This document shows positions 35,824-45,297 of a stretch of DNA of 64,000 nucleotides, one piece after another (the first letter of the stretch is position 1; every line of letters begins with the position of its first letter). The notes under the pieces are model-generated. The model did no database searches, had not been told where the DNA came from, and saw nothing but the letters and a program-made list of their open reading frames with translations. This DNA comes from Alteriqipengyuania flavescens (GTDB lineage: Bacteria; Pseudomonadota; Alphaproteobacteria; Sphingomonadales; Sphingomonadaceae). The position numbers and the translations under genes were made by a program. The stretch covers positions 868,001-932,000 of the forward strand of contig NZ_CP129107.1 in assembly GCF_030406725.1 (NCBI RefSeq). Reading direction: 5' to 3'.

Positions 35824-35930
35824 GACCCTGCTGTTACCCGCTAGAGGTCAAGAACTTGTAAAATGGCGCTTTACCCTTCCTTGAGAGTTCAAGGCCGGCG
35901 GATAGCGCGCGCATCGCACCCCCTTTGCGC

Positions 35931-35955
35931 GGCCCCTTCGCTGGTGTAAGGGGCC
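35931..35955 (+). promoter_or_regulatory. stem-loop containing the mnmA ribosome binding site
   Basis: Perfect 8-bp arms GGCCCCTT (35931-35938) and AAGGGGCC (35948-35955) enclose a 9-base loop. The right arm holds the AAGGGG ribosome binding site and ends three bases before the mnmA ATG, so folding would hide it. Confidence 0.45.
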
Positions 35956-35958
35956 TGC

Positions 35959-37140
35959 ATGCCCGCAAATCCTGCGATTCCTGCCGCCGGCCTTGGTGCC
36001 GAAGACGCTGCCGCGCTGTTCGACCTGCCGCGCGCGGCGGCCGACTGCCGCATCGTCGTCGCCATGTCGGGCGGGGTCGATTCCTCGGTCGTCGCCGCGC
36101 TGGCCCATGCGAGCGGGGCGGAAGTGATCGGCATCACGCTGCAGCTGTACGACTATGGCGCGGCCACCGGGCGCAAGGGCGCGTGCTGTGCGGGCGACGA
36201 TATTGCCGACGCGCGCGCCGTGGCGGACCGGCTGGGTATCGCGCACTATGTCTTCGACCATGAAAGCGCCTTTCGCGAAGACGTGGTCGAGAATTTCGCC
36301 GACGAGTATCTCGCCGGGCGCACCCCGATCCCCTGTATCCGTTGCAACATGGGGCCCAAGTTCACCGACCTGTTCAAGATGGCGCGCGATCTGGGCGCCG
36401 ATTGCCTCGCGACCGGACACTACGTCCGCCGCGTGATGGGTGCGGGCGGCCCCGAATTGCACCGCGCCGCCGATCCCGCGCGCGACCAGAGCTATTTCCT
36501 TTACGCGACGACCGACGACCAGCTCGACTACCTGCGCTTTCCGCTGGGCGGACTGCCCAAGGCGCAGGTGCGCGCGCTGGCCGACGCCTACGGCCTGCGC
36601 AACGCGGCCAAGCCCGACAGCCAGGACATCTGCTTCGTGCCCGACGGCGATTACGCCAGGATCGTCACGAAGATGCGGCCCGAAGGCGCGCGCGGCGGGC
36701 CGATCGTCCACGCCGAAACGGGCGAGGAACTGGGCCGCCATCCGGGCATCATCCACTTCACCGTTGGCCAGCGCCGCGGGCTGGAGATCGGCGGTCAGGC
36801 CGAACCGCTCTATGTCGTTGGCGTGGATGCGGAAAAGGCGGAGCTGAAGGTCGGGCCCAAGCGCCTGCTCGCCGTGACCGCCGCCACGGTGGTGGAAACC
36901 AACCGCATCGGCGCGCTGCCCGATGCGCCGCTGACCGCCAAGGTCCGCAGCCTGTCGAAGCCGGTGCCGGTCACGCTGGACGGCGCGATCGGCGGCGGCG
37001 CGAACATCCGCATCGTTTTCGAGACGCCCGAATACGGCGTCGCGCCGGGCCAGGCGGCGGTGATCTATGCCGGCGACCGGGTGGTCGGTGGCGGCTGGAT
37101 CGACGCGACCGAATCCGCGGCGCGGGCGCTCGCCGCTTGA
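35959..37140 (+). CDS. mnmA: tRNA 2-thiouridine(34) synthase
   Basis: A 393-aa ATP-dependent thiolase installing sulfur at wobble U34 of tRNA-Lys, -Glu and -Gln. The PP-loop [15 protein letters not shown] lies near residue 38. The catalytic cysteines appear in [11 protein letters not shown] and [11 protein letters not shown], and TGHYVRR and [15 protein letters not shown] are typical. The N-terminus is about 30 residues longer than E. coli MnmA. The next gene overlaps the stop as TTGA. Confidence 0.95.
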   Translation: MPANPAIPAAGLGAEDAAALFDLPRAAADCRIVVAMSGGVDSSVVAALAHASGAEVIGITLQLYDYGAATGRKGACCAGDDIADARAVADRLGIAHYVFDHESAFREDVVENFADEYLAGRTPIPCIRCNMGPKFTDLFKMARDLGADCLATGHYVRRVMGAGGPELHRAADPARDQSYFLYATTDDQLDYLRFPLGGLPKAQVRALADAYGLRNAAKPDSQDICFVPDGDYARIVTKMRPEGARGGPIVHAETGEELGRHPGIIHFTVGQRRGLEIGGQAEPLYVVGVDAEKAELKVGPKRLLAVTAATVVETNRIGALPDAPLTAKVRSLSKPVPVTLDGAIGGGANIRIVFETPEYGVAPGQAAVIYAGDRVVGGGWIDATESAARALAA

Positions 37141-38072
37141 GCTTCTGGCGCGGCAGGCCGGGGCAGGTGCCGCCCGCCGCGCTCGTCCTGCTCGGCCTGT
37201 TCTTCGCCCTGCCCTTCGCGCTCTATTTCCTGCCCCGGTCCGGAATCGGACAGCAGGCCTACGAACCGCCGCGCTATGAAACCCGGTGGGAGGTGCCCGC
37301 GGGCGAGGCGGACAGCGCGCCGACGAAAGGGATGACGCTGGGCGCCAATGGGTACGGCACAGTGACCGATGCCCCGCAGGCTCTCGCCACTCAGCCGCCG
37401 CCCGGCTCGACACTGGGACGATACCCGGACCCGCTCGTTGCGCACGATGTCGCCCGGTTCTTCGCCGCCTTCCCCGTCCGCACATGGCTCAATCCGCCCG
37501 AGGACGGCGTCATCACCTGCACGCTGGAAGGGCCGGCGATGTGGCAAGGCCATCTCGAATTGCGCGACGGGTGCCTTCTTTTCATCGACGACAGGGGCGC
37601 GCCGCCCGCACTGGCGCTGATCGCCGGAGCCGGAGCGTTTCGCGATCCCGAAGGCTACCTCGCCATCGGCCTGGCGGAAGGCGAGGCGCAATACCGCATC
37701 CGGGTGGGCGAGCGGGGCGGGACTTACGAAGGCCACGGCTGCTCGCGTCCCGATTACATCCCAGCGCCGGCAGGGCTGGCGAAGGCCTGCGGCGTGAAGC
37801 GCATGGTCAATATCGCGCAAGTGACGCGCGAAGCGTGGTGTTCGCCCGAAACGCTGGAGCGGCTGGAGGCGCAGGGCGACGATTACCGGCGATACGAGGC
37901 GGCGCGGCAGGAAGCCGAGGCGATCTGCCGCGCCAAGCAGGCTGCAACGCCCGCCGGACGTCCGGCAGAACCGTGCCAGCCGAATTCCCCGCCCGCCCCG
38001 TTGCCGTACGATCTCCACAATCCCGGCTGCAAGCTTCCCGATGGATTCCGCGAACGCTTGCTGGCAGAGTAG
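37137..38072 (+). CDS. hypothetical protein with one N-terminal membrane helix (311 aa)
   Basis: The frame is open from a TTG overlapping the mnmA stop (TTGA); an in-frame GTG at 37167 is a possible later start. A transmembrane helix ([16 protein letters not shown]) near residue 20 is followed by a probably periplasmic domain with scattered cysteines ([29 protein letters not shown]). I do not recognise the family. [32 protein letters not shown] suggests a helical C-terminal half. The stop abuts the convergent 38073 gene with no gap. Confidence 0.7.
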   Translation: MSFWRGRPGQVPPAALVLLGLFFALPFALYFLPRSGIGQQAYEPPRYETRWEVPAGEADSAPTKGMTLGANGYGTVTDAPQALATQPPPGSTLGRYPDPLVAHDVARFFAAFPVRTWLNPPEDGVITCTLEGPAMWQGHLELRDGCLLFIDDRGAPPALALIAGAGAFRDPEGYLAIGLAEGEAQYRIRVGERGGTYEGHGCSRPDYIPAPAGLAKACGVKRMVNIAQVTREAWCSPETLERLEAQGDDYRRYEAARQEAEAICRAKQAATPAGRPAEPCQPNSPPAPLPYDLHNPGCKLPDGFRERLLAE

Positions 38073-38429
38073 TCAGCCGTCCCAGCTTTCCAGCACGCAG
38101 CCATAGCCTTCGCGATAGGTCGCGGTCTGGCTTTCGAGCAGCGGGAAGCTGGCGGTGACGCTTTTCGCCTCCGCATCCTCGCTCAGCGAAATCAGCTCCA
38201 TGCCGGGCTCGAAATCCTTTTCGCAATCGCCCAGCGAGCGCCCGCCGACATAGCGGCAGGAACACGCCACCCGCGCGCCATAGGACGTGCCGGCAATGGC
38301 ATAGCCCTTCGCCGTGTCTTCATAGGTGAGCCACGCCGCGCCCACGGCGACCAGCACTGCCACGAACAGGTAAGGCCAGATACGACTGCGCGTATTGTCC
38401 GTCTTTCGTGTGCGCTTTGCGGTTGCCAT
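38073..38429 (-). CDS. membrane-anchored conserved hypothetical protein (118 aa) beside a serine hydrolase
   Basis: A 118-aa protein from ATG 38429: basic N-terminus, one transmembrane helix (IWPYLFVAVLVAVGAAWL) and an outer domain with ACSCRYVGGRSLGDC and TYREGYGCVLE. As I recall, a similar module (a Cys-containing GR motif followed by YREG.GC) forms the N-terminal extension of some sphingomonad serine hydrolases. Here it is encoded divergently, 17 bases from the start of a serine hydrolase gene. The function is unknown. Confidence 0.7.
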   Translation of the reverse strand: MATAKRTRKTDNTRSRIWPYLFVAVLVAVGAAWLTYEDTAKGYAIAGTSYGARVACSCRYVGGRSLGDCEKDFEPGMELISLSEDAEAKSVTASFPLLESQTATYREGYGCVLESWDG

Positions 38430-38446
38430 CCTGCCTGCTCTCGCCA

Positions 38447-39598
38447 ATGAAGCGCCCCGAAATGATGCGCCGCCTATCCCCTATCGCCGCCACCGCCTTC
38501 GCGCCAGCCCTGCTGCTGGCCGCCTGTTCTCCCGAGGCGGAAACGGGCCCCGCGCCGCTGACCGAAGAGGCGCTGGCCGCCGTCACCGACAATGCCGGCG
38601 CCCCGCGCGAGCAGCTGGCGCGGCAGGTAGACGACCTGTTCAGCGATCCGCTGGTGGCGGAAACCCGCGCGGTTATCGTCGTCGCCAATGGAGAGCTGGC
38701 GGCGGAGCGGTACGGCGAAGGCTACGGGCCGGAAACGCGCTTCATTTCCTGGTCGATGGCAAAGACGGTCACCGCCGTGCTGATCGGCATGCTGGTTTCG
38801 GAAGGCAAGCTCGACCTCGACCGCGGACCGCCGATCCCGGCCTGGCGCCGTACAGGCGACCCGCGCGGGGACATCACCCTGCGCCAGCTGCTGCAGATGC
38901 GCAGCGGCCTGCGCCACACGGAAGCGGGCGATCCGGTCTACGAATCGGACGAGGTTCGCATGCTGTTCCTCGACGGGCGCGACGACATGGCCGCCTGGGC
39001 CGAGGCGCAGCCGCCGGAAGCGGGCGCGGGCGCGAAGTTCGAATATTCTTCCAACACCACGGTCATCCTCGCCGATATCGCCGCGCGGGTGCTGGCGGGA
39101 CAGGATGCGAGCCCCGAAGAACGGCGCGCGGCGGTCGCGGGTTACTTGCGCGAACAGCTGTTCGGTCCGCTCGGTATGGATTCCATGCTGCCCGAATTCG
39201 ATGCGGGCGGCACGCTGATCGGCGGCAGCCTGATGCACGCCACCGCGCGCGACTGGGCCAAGTTCGGCGAATTCCTGCGGCGCAAGGGGCGCACGGCCGA
39301 CGGGGTGCAGCTGGTGCCCAAGGCGTGGGTGGAGTTCATGACGCGCCCCTCCCCGCGCGAGGAGCAGTACGGTGCGCAGACCTGGCTCAACCGCAAGCCG
39401 ACCAATGGCGATCCGGTGCTGTTCCCCGGCACCGGTGCGGACACGCTGTTCTCGATGGTCGGCCACCTCGGCCAGTATGTCATCGTCTCGCCCGACCAGG
39501 GGCTGACGGTGGTCCGGCTGGGCAAGACGCAGGATGCCGAGCGCGCGCCGCTGGTGAAGGCGCTGGGCGACATCGTCGAGCTTTACCCTTCCAGGTAA
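38447..39598 (+). CDS. serine hydrolase, class C beta-lactamase family lipoprotein
   Basis: A 383-aa penicillin-binding-protein/beta-lactamase fold enzyme. The signal peptide ends in LLAAC (Cys27), so it is a predicted lipoprotein. The catalytic SxxK is SMAK (Ser103-Lys106) in ISWSMAKT, the YxN-type element is YSSN, and GHLGQY stands where KTG is usual. Members include esterases, peptidases and beta-lactamases; this sequence does not show which. Start at ATG 38447, with in-frame ATGs at 38462 and 38465 also possible. The 3' end overlaps phzF by 16 bases. Confidence 0.88.
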   Translation: MKRPEMMRRLSPIAATAFAPALLLAACSPEAETGPAPLTEEALAAVTDNAGAPREQLARQVDDLFSDPLVAETRAVIVVANGELAAERYGEGYGPETRFISWSMAKTVTAVLIGMLVSEGKLDLDRGPPIPAWRRTGDPRGDITLRQLLQMRSGLRHTEAGDPVYESDEVRMLFLDGRDDMAAWAEAQPPEAGAGAKFEYSSNTTVILADIAARVLAGQDASPEERRAAVAGYLREQLFGPLGMDSMLPEFDAGGTLIGGSLMHATARDWAKFGEFLRRKGRTADGVQLVPKAWVEFMTRPSPREEQYGAQTWLNRKPTNGDPVLFPGTGADTLFSMVGHLGQYVIVSPDQGLTVVRLGKTQDAERAPLVKALGDIVELYPSR

Positions 39599-40377
39599 AA
39601 GCTTCCTTCGACCACCGTCACGCAATTGCCGCCGAGCCATGCCGTCGCGCCGTCGCGGCGGCAGGTGAGCGTACCGCTCCGCGCGCTCGCCTGGTGCGCG
39701 GTGAAGTTGTCGCGTTCCAGCCTTTCGGTCCAGAAATGGGTCAGCACCGCATGGGCGGAGCCTGTGACGCTGTCTTCGTCCACCCCGCCGCCCGGCACGA
39801 ACACGCGGCTGAGGACGTCACTCCCTTCCCCCGGCGCGGTGCAGATGAACTGGTCGTTCCCCAATGCGCCAAGGCCGCGCAGGTCGGGATCGAGCGCGCG
39901 TACCGTTTCGGCGCTGTCGTAAAGGAAGACGTTGTATCGCGTGTCGTTGCGCCAGACTTCCTGCGGCTCCACGCCCAGCAGGCGGACCGCCTCGTCCCAC
40001 GGCTCCGGCGCGGTTTCGATCAGCGGCAAGCCGACTTCGTAGCCCGCATCGACCCGGCGTACTTCGAGATTGCCGGCCAGCCGCGTGCGGAAGGTCACCC
40101 GGTCGCCGCCATCCTGCCCCAGCAGAACGTGACCGCTCGCCAGAGTAGCATGGCCGCATAGCCGCACTTCCTCGGTCGGGGTGAACCAGCGCAATTCGTA
40201 ATCGGTCTCTCCGCCCGCATCGGGGATGACGAAGGCGGTTTCGGCGAACATGTTCTCCGCCGCGATGGCCTGCAGCACCTCGTCGTCGAGCCAGCTTTCC
40301 AGCGGCATCACCGCCGCCTGGTTGCCGGTGAAGGGCCGGTCGGCAAAGGCATTGACGTGGGTGTACGGCAGTTTCAT
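39583..40377 (-). CDS. PhzF family isomerase
   Basis: A 264-aa two-lobed epimerase-like protein. MKLPYTHVNAFADRPFTGNQAAV is the classic start of the family, ENMFAETAFV carries the catalytic Glu, and RLCGHATLASGHVL is the second conserved block; GGGVDEDSVTGSAH is the matching C-terminal block. Most PhzF homologues outside phenazine producers have no known substrate, and no phenazine genes are present. The start overlaps the upstream CDF gene as ATGA. Confidence 0.92.
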   Translation of the reverse strand: MKLPYTHVNAFADRPFTGNQAAVMPLESWLDDEVLQAIAAENMFAETAFVIPDAGGETDYELRWFTPTEEVRLCGHATLASGHVLLGQDGGDRVTFRTRLAGNLEVRRVDAGYEVGLPLIETAPEPWDEAVRLLGVEPQEVWRNDTRYNVFLYDSAETVRALDPDLRGLGALGNDQFICTAPGEGSDVLSRVFVPGGGVDEDSVTGSAHAVLTHFWTERLERDNFTAHQASARSGTLTCRRDGATAWLGGNCVTVVEGSFYLEG

Positions 40378-41327
40378 GCGCCGTCCTCGCCGCTGGCCAG
40401 CGCGGCAAATTCATCCTGTTCCACCAGCGTGTTGCCCGGTTCGTCCACATGGCCCGCGGGGTCGATGTGGATGAACAGCTCCAGACCTGGGAATTCGCGC
40501 AGCAGGTCTTCCTCGACCCGCTCGATGATGTCGTGCGACTGGCCCACGGTCATTTCCTCCGGCAAGTCGACGTGGAACTGCGCGAAATCGACATGGCCGG
40601 CGGTGCGCGTGCGCAGGTCGTGGAGATTGGCGAGCTCCGGATGGCGCGCGGCGACTTCCACGAACCGGCGCCGCTTCGCCTCGGGCCATTCGCGGTCGAG
40701 CAGGTGGTCCAGAGCCTCGCGCGAAGCCTGCCACGCATTCCACCCCAGCCAGCCAGCGATGGCGAGGCCGAAAACGGGGTCCGCCCCGGTGATCCCGGCA
40801 TAGCTATCCAGCGCGAGCGCCGCGATCACCGCAAGGTTGAGCAGCAGGTCGCTCTGGTAATGGGCATGGTCGGTCTTGATCGCGACCGAATTGGTCCGCG
40901 CCACGACATAGCGCTGCCACGCCAGCAGGGCGAAAGTCAGCACGATCGCCACCACCGACACGCCGATGCCTTCCGCCGGCGCCTCCACTCTCGCGCCGGC
41001 GAGCAATTGCTGCGTGCTGCGCAGAAGGATGCCGAAGGCGCTGAGTGCGATCAGCATGACCTGCACCAGCGCGGCGATCGATTCCGCCTTGCCGTGGCCG
41101 AAGCGATGCTCCCTGTCCGCGGGCTGGGAGGCGTACCAGACGCCGAATAGCGTCACGAGGCTGGCGACGAGGTCGAGCGCGCTGTCGGCAAGGCTGCCGA
41201 GCATGGCGGCAGATCCCGTCTTCCACGTAGCCCACGCCTTGAGCGACACCAGCACCACGGCAACGGTGATCGAAGCTGCCGCCGCACTCTTGGCGAGGCT
41301 CGTTTCGGCTGGCGCGCGCGCGGTCAC
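40374..41327 (-). CDS. cation diffusion facilitator family metal transporter
   Basis: A 317-aa CDF efflux protein with six membrane helices and a cytoplasmic C-terminal domain. Metal-site motifs are visible: DSALDLVAS in helix 2, HRFGHGKAESIAAL in the loop, and TDHAHYQSDLLLN (HxxxD) in helix 5; relatives such as FieF export zinc or iron. The GTG at 41327 overlaps the pdxH stop as GTGA and matches the family N-terminus; an ATG at 41351 would add eight residues. Confidence 0.93.
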   Translation of the reverse strand: MTARAPAETSLAKSAAAASITVAVVLVSLKAWATWKTGSAAMLGSLADSALDLVASLVTLFGVWYASQPADREHRFGHGKAESIAALVQVMLIALSAFGILLRSTQQLLAGARVEAPAEGIGVSVVAIVLTFALLAWQRYVVARTNSVAIKTDHAHYQSDLLLNLAVIAALALDSYAGITGADPVFGLAIAGWLGWNAWQASREALDHLLDREWPEAKRRRFVEVAARHPELANLHDLRTRTAGHVDFAQFHVDLPEEMTVGQSHDIIERVEEDLLREFPGLELFIHIDPAGHVDEPGNTLVEQDEFAALASGEDGA

Positions 41328-41950
41328 GGGTACAACATCCGGCTGGTCCATTCCACATCCGGCCCGCCGCGTTCGAACACGCGCCGCTCGTGCATGCGGT
41401 ATTCGCGGTCCTGCCAGAATTCGATCCGCGTCGGGCACAGGCGGAAACCGGTCCAGTGCCGCGGGCGCGGCACGGGGCCGTCGGCGCCGTAACGCTCCTC
41501 CAGCTCGGCGACGCGGCGCATATAGACCTCGCGCGAAGGCAGGGTGCGCGACTGGTCCGATGCGGCGGAGGCGATCTGCGATTGCGGGTGGCGCGAATGG
41601 AAATATTCGTCTGCCATCGCGTCGCTCACCTGTTCCAGCGGGCCTTCGATGCGGATCTGGCGGCGCAGGCTCTTCCAGTGAAACAGCATCGCGGCCTGGC
41701 GGTTGGCGAGGATTTCGCCCCCCTTTCGGCTTTCCGCGTTGGTGTAGAACACGAAACCGCCGCCCGTGCCGCAATCCGGCCCGTGACCTTTCAGCAGCAC
41801 CATCCGCACCGATGGCGCCCCGTCCGGCGTGGCGGTGGCAAGCGCCATGGCATTGGGATCGTTCGGCTCGCTGTCCTTCGCCTCGGCGAGCCACGCGTCG
41901 AACGTGCCGAAGGGATCGGCGGCGGGAATGCCTGCCGCGCTAGCCGACAC
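41324..41950 (-). CDS. pdxH: pyridoxamine 5'-phosphate oxidase
   Basis: A 208-aa FMN enzyme making pyridoxal 5'-phosphate. Signatures are SEPNDPNAMALATA, RMVLLKGHG, FYTNAESRKGGEIL, FHWKSLRRQIRIEG and the C-terminal PTRIEFWQDREYRMHER. I chose the GTG at 41950 because family proteins start close to DPFGTFDAWL; an ATG at 41986 would add a Pro/Arg-rich stretch unlike the family. First of the coupled pdxH-CDF-phzF unit, divergent from the J-domain gene. Confidence 0.93.
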   Translation of the reverse strand: MSASAAGIPAADPFGTFDAWLAEAKDSEPNDPNAMALATATPDGAPSVRMVLLKGHGPDCGTGGGFVFYTNAESRKGGEILANRQAAMLFHWKSLRRQIRIEGPLEQVSDAMADEYFHSRHPQSQIASAASDQSRTLPSREVYMRRVAELEERYGADGPVPRPRHWTGFRLCPTRIEFWQDREYRMHERRVFERGGPDVEWTSRMLYP

Positions 41951-42141
41951 GGGAAAACCCTTGCCCCGTGGCCGTGGGACCCGCAAACGGGATAACGCGT
42001 TGTCGCAAGAGGATCATGGCACCCCCTTACCACCCCCTTCGCCTGAGGAAAGGCCGCAGCCACGAGGCGGCGCCCGCAAGAGGCCCGGAAGCGGCTCGAG
42101 GCCACTTGCCGCGCGCGAGTGGGTTGCCTAACTAACACACC

Positions 42142-43107
42142 ATGGCCGATCCCTACACCACACTGGGCGTATCCCGCTCCGCCAGCGAGAAGGACATCAA
42201 GTCCGCCTATCGCAAGCTGGCGAAGGAACTCCACCCCGACCGCAACACCGACAATCCGCAAGCGGCGGAGCGATTCAGCGAAGTCACCAACGCCTACGAC
42301 CTCCTGTCCGATGCGGACAAGCGCGCGCGCTTCGACCGGGGCGAGATCGACGCGAATGGCGAGCCGGTTAATCCGTTCGCCGGTGGCGGGTTCGGCGGCG
42401 GCTTCAATCCCAGCGGCGGCAGGCCTGGCGGTCCCGGTGGGCAGGGCGGTTTCCGCGCGCAGGATTTCGGCGCGGAAGGCGTGGACCTGGGCGATTTGTT
42501 CGAAGGGCTGTTCGGCGGCGGGAGTGGCGCCCGGGGCGCAGGCGGCGGCTTCGGCCGGCAGAGCGCCGGCACGCGGCGGCCCCCGCCGGTCGGCGCGAAT
42601 GTGCAGTACCGGCTGCGCGTCCCCTTCGTCGATGCGGCCGCGCGCAAGGACCAGCGCATCACATTGTCCGACGGCAAGACCATCGACCTCAAGCTTCCCG
42701 CCGGGGTCGAGGACGGCACGCAGATGCGCCTCAAGGGCAAAGGCGAGCAGGGGCCGGGCGGCGCCGGCGACGCGCTCGTCACCATCGGCATCGACGGCCA
42801 CCGCTTCTTCCGCCGCGACGGCGACAATATCCGCATGGACCTGCCCATCACGCTCGACGAAGCGGTGAACGGCGCGAAGGTCCGGGTGCCCACCGTGGAT
42901 GGCGCGGTGATGTTGACGATCAAGCCGGGCAGCAATGGCGGCACGGTGATGCGCCTGTCGGGCAAGGGCTTCTCGAAGAAATCGGGCGGGCGCGGTGACC
43001 AGCTCGTCACACTGGAAATCCAGCTGCCCGACGATGTCTCCGCCCTGAAGGACCGCCTCGGCGACTGGACCGACGGCCGCGACGTGCGCAAGGACCTTAC
43101 CGCCTGA
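42142..43107 (+). CDS. J-domain co-chaperone of the CbpA/DnaJ type, without zinc finger
   Basis: A 321-aa DnaJ-like protein. The J-domain has the invariant HPD in ELHPDRN; a Gly/Phe-rich linker (about 80-150) follows, then the two C-terminal substrate-binding domains ([24 protein letters not shown]-type [15 protein letters not shown]). The CxxCxGxG zinc repeats of true DnaJ are absent, which makes it CbpA-like. It should stimulate DnaK. Its stop overlaps the next gene's ATG by one base. Confidence 0.93.
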   Translation: MADPYTTLGVSRSASEKDIKSAYRKLAKELHPDRNTDNPQAAERFSEVTNAYDLLSDADKRARFDRGEIDANGEPVNPFAGGGFGGGFNPSGGRPGGPGGQGGFRAQDFGAEGVDLGDLFEGLFGGGSGARGAGGGFGRQSAGTRRPPPVGANVQYRLRVPFVDAAARKDQRITLSDGKTIDLKLPAGVEDGTQMRLKGKGEQGPGGAGDALVTIGIDGHRFFRRDGDNIRMDLPITLDEAVNGAKVRVPTVDGAVMLTIKPGSNGGTVMRLSGKGFSKKSGGRGDQLVTLEIQLPDDVSALKDRLGDWTDGRDVRKDLTA

Positions 43108-44078
43108 TGGCGAGCGAGGCGATCCGCGAGGAGGAAGAGCCTCACGCCGGGCCGCCGGTTCCCAACCATACGCCCGAAGGCCGCCGCCGGGCGGCGCTCA
43201 TGCACCGGCTGGAGAAGCATCGCGGCCCGATCGAGCGCGGCCGGGACATATTCAAGCGCGTAATCGTCGGCACCTATAACGACGGTTTCATCCATGCAGG
43301 CAACCTTGCCTACATGGCCATGCTGGCGATCTTTCCCTTCTTCATCCTGGGCGCGGCGCTGTTCACCCTGGTGGGCGAAGACGGGGACCGCGCCGCTGCC
43401 ATCGATGCGATCCTGTTCGCCCTGCCTCCGGTGGTCGCCAACGTGATCGAGCCGGTCGCCCGCAACGTGGTCGATGCCCGCAACGGCTGGCTGCTGTGGG
43501 CGGGCGGCTTCTTCGGCCTGTGGACGGTCGGTAGCCTGATCGAGACCATCCGCGACATCCTGCGCCGCGCCTATGGCACGGAGGCGACGCTGAGCTTCTG
43601 GCGCTACCGCCTCATTTCCAGCGGCGTGATTGTCGGTGCGGTCGTTCTGCTGATGGTCTCGCTGCTGTTGCAGGTGATGATCGGCGCCATCAGCGAAGCT
43701 GTCGAGGCGACCAGCCCGTGGCTGACCGACCTGATATCCAGCCTCGCCCTGTCGCGTTTCGTGCCCGCGCTCGGCCTGTTCCTGTCGATCTACCTCTTGT
43801 TCTACTCGCTCACCCCGGCGCATTACCGCGTGCGGCGCTATCCCAAGTGGCCGGGCGCGCTTGTCGTTACGGCATGGTGGGTTGCGGTGACGCTCGCCCT
43901 GCCCCCGGTGCTCGCCAACCTGTTCACCTACGATCTCACCTACGGCAGCCTTGCCGGGGCGATGATCGCCCTTTTCTTTTTCTGGCTGGTGGGCCTAGGG
44001 ATGGTCGTGGGCGCACAATTGAACGCAGCGCTGGCCGAAACGCCCGAGGAACAGGCGGTAGCGGCGCAGGCGGCATGA
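43107..44078 (+). CDS. YihY/BrkB family inner-membrane protein
   Basis: A 323-aa protein with about six hydrophobic helices and a charged cytoplasmic N-terminus. GNLAYMAMLAIFPFFILGAALF and YRVRRYPKWPGALVVTAWW are typical of the YihY family, once mislabelled RNase BN. The role is unproven, possibly transport. It is coupled to the J-domain gene (TGATG) and precedes fabI by 19 bases. Confidence 0.92.
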   Translation: MASEAIREEEEPHAGPPVPNHTPEGRRRAALMHRLEKHRGPIERGRDIFKRVIVGTYNDGFIHAGNLAYMAMLAIFPFFILGAALFTLVGEDGDRAAAIDAILFALPPVVANVIEPVARNVVDARNGWLLWAGGFFGLWTVGSLIETIRDILRRAYGTEATLSFWRYRLISSGVIVGAVVLLMVSLLLQVMIGAISEAVEATSPWLTDLISSLALSRFVPALGLFLSIYLLFYSLTPAHYRVRRYPKWPGALVVTAWWVAVTLALPPVLANLFTYDLTYGSLAGAMIALFFFWLVGLGMVVGAQLNAALAETPEEQAVAAQAA

Positions 44079-44097
44079 CCAAGGGTACGGAGCGAAT

Positions 44098-44901
44098 ATG
44101 GGCGGTTTGATGGCTGGCAAGCGCGGCCTCATCATGGGGCTGGCGAACGACAAGTCGCTGGCATGGGGGATCGCCAGGGCGTGCCACGAGCACGGCGCGG
44201 AACTGGCCTTCTCGTTCCAGGGGGAGGCGCTGGAGAAGCGCGTCCGACCGCTTGCCGAGCAGGTCGGCAGCGATTTCCTGATCCCCTGCGACGTCTCCGA
44301 CATGGACGCGATGGACCGCGCCTTTGCCGCCATTGAGCAGCGCTGGGGCAAGCTGGATTTTCTCGTCCATGCCATCGGCTTTTCCGACAAGTCGGAACTG
44401 CGCGGGAAATATGTCGACACCAGCCTCGACAATTTCCTGATGACGATGAACATTTCCGCCTATTCGCTCGTCGCCGCAGCCAAGCGCTCCGCGCCGCTGA
44501 TGACCGATGGCGGCAGCATCGTAACGCTGACCTACTACGGCGCGGAGAAGGTGATCCCGCATTACAATGTGATGGGCGTGGCCAAGGCGGCGCTGGAAAC
44601 CAGCGTGCAGTATCTTGCCAACGACCTCGGCCCGCAGAACATCCGCGTGAACGCGATCAGCGCCGGCCCGATCAAGACGCTTGCCGCCAGCGGAATCGGC
44701 GATTTCCGCTACATCCTGAAATGGAACGAGCTGAATTCGCCCATGCGCCGCAACGTCACGATCGACGATGTCGGCGGGTCGGGCCTGTATTTCGTGTCCG
44801 ACCTGTCCAGCGGCGTGACCGGCGAAACGCACCATGTCGATGCAGGCTACCACGTGGTCGGCATGAAGCAGGAAGACGCGCCCGATATCGCGCTCGACTA
44901 G
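44098..44901 (+). CDS. fabI: enoyl-[acyl-carrier-protein] reductase (NADH), FabI
   Basis: A 267-aa SDR enzyme completing each elongation cycle of fatty acid synthesis. The nucleotide loop is GLANDKSLAWGIA, and the active site is the FabI arrangement TYYGAEKVIPHYNVMGVAK, with Tyr and Lys six residues apart. The C-terminal TGETHHVDAGYHVVGM is typical. Length matches the family (about 260-270). Last gene of the J-domain/YihY/fabI run; convergent with the 124-aa gene. Confidence 0.96.
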   Translation: MGGLMAGKRGLIMGLANDKSLAWGIARACHEHGAELAFSFQGEALEKRVRPLAEQVGSDFLIPCDVSDMDAMDRAFAAIEQRWGKLDFLVHAIGFSDKSELRGKYVDTSLDNFLMTMNISAYSLVAAAKRSAPLMTDGGSIVTLTYYGAEKVIPHYNVMGVAKAALETSVQYLANDLGPQNIRVNAISAGPIKTLAASGIGDFRYILKWNELNSPMRRNVTIDDVGGSGLYFVSDLSSGVTGETHHVDAGYHVVGMKQEDAPDIALD

Positions 44902-44911
44902 GCGCGCGTCG

Positions 44912-45286
44912 CTAAAGCAGCTTGCCCGTCAGCAGGTCGTAGAACAGCGCGATCCACACCAATGCGAAGACATAGAACACGCCGGTCTTGAAGGGCGCGC
45001 GCGGCCGCGCCAGCTGCGGGTATCCGGCGGGCCATTGCAGCAGCACCTTCGCACCCAGCGGCGGGTCGGGCACGGCGGAATTGAAGGCGGCCCGCGTCTC
45101 GCGCCGGATGCTGCCGTCCTCGAAAGAGATCACGGCCAGGAAGCCGCCGTCTTCCAGCACGTGGCTCGACACCGTGCCGAAGGCGCGCCGCGTGCCCTTC
45201 ACCAGCCGCAGCAAATCCGGCCAGCCGACCCGCACGAGTACGTAGAGCCCGGCCGCGATGCCGAGGATGAAGATCGCATCCAGCAT
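44912..45286 (-). CDS. small membrane protein, DUF3592-like (124 aa)
   Basis: Two hydrophobic helices (AIFILGIAAGLYVLVRVGW and VFYVFALVWIALFYDLL) flank a soluble segment (residues about 35-95) whose pattern, VLEDGGFLAVISFEDGSIRRETR...GAKVLLQWP, resembles DUF3592-type domains. The family is not firmly recognised. It starts 11 bases after the wecC stop and is probably cotranscribed with wecBC, so an envelope role is possible. Confidence 0.7.
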   Translation of the reverse strand: MLDAIFILGIAAGLYVLVRVGWPDLLRLVKGTRRAFGTVSSHVLEDGGFLAVISFEDGSIRRETRAAFNSAVPDPPLGAKVLLQWPAGYPQLARPRAPFKTGVFYVFALVWIALFYDLLTGKLL

Positions 45287-45297
45287 GGCGGCAGGGC

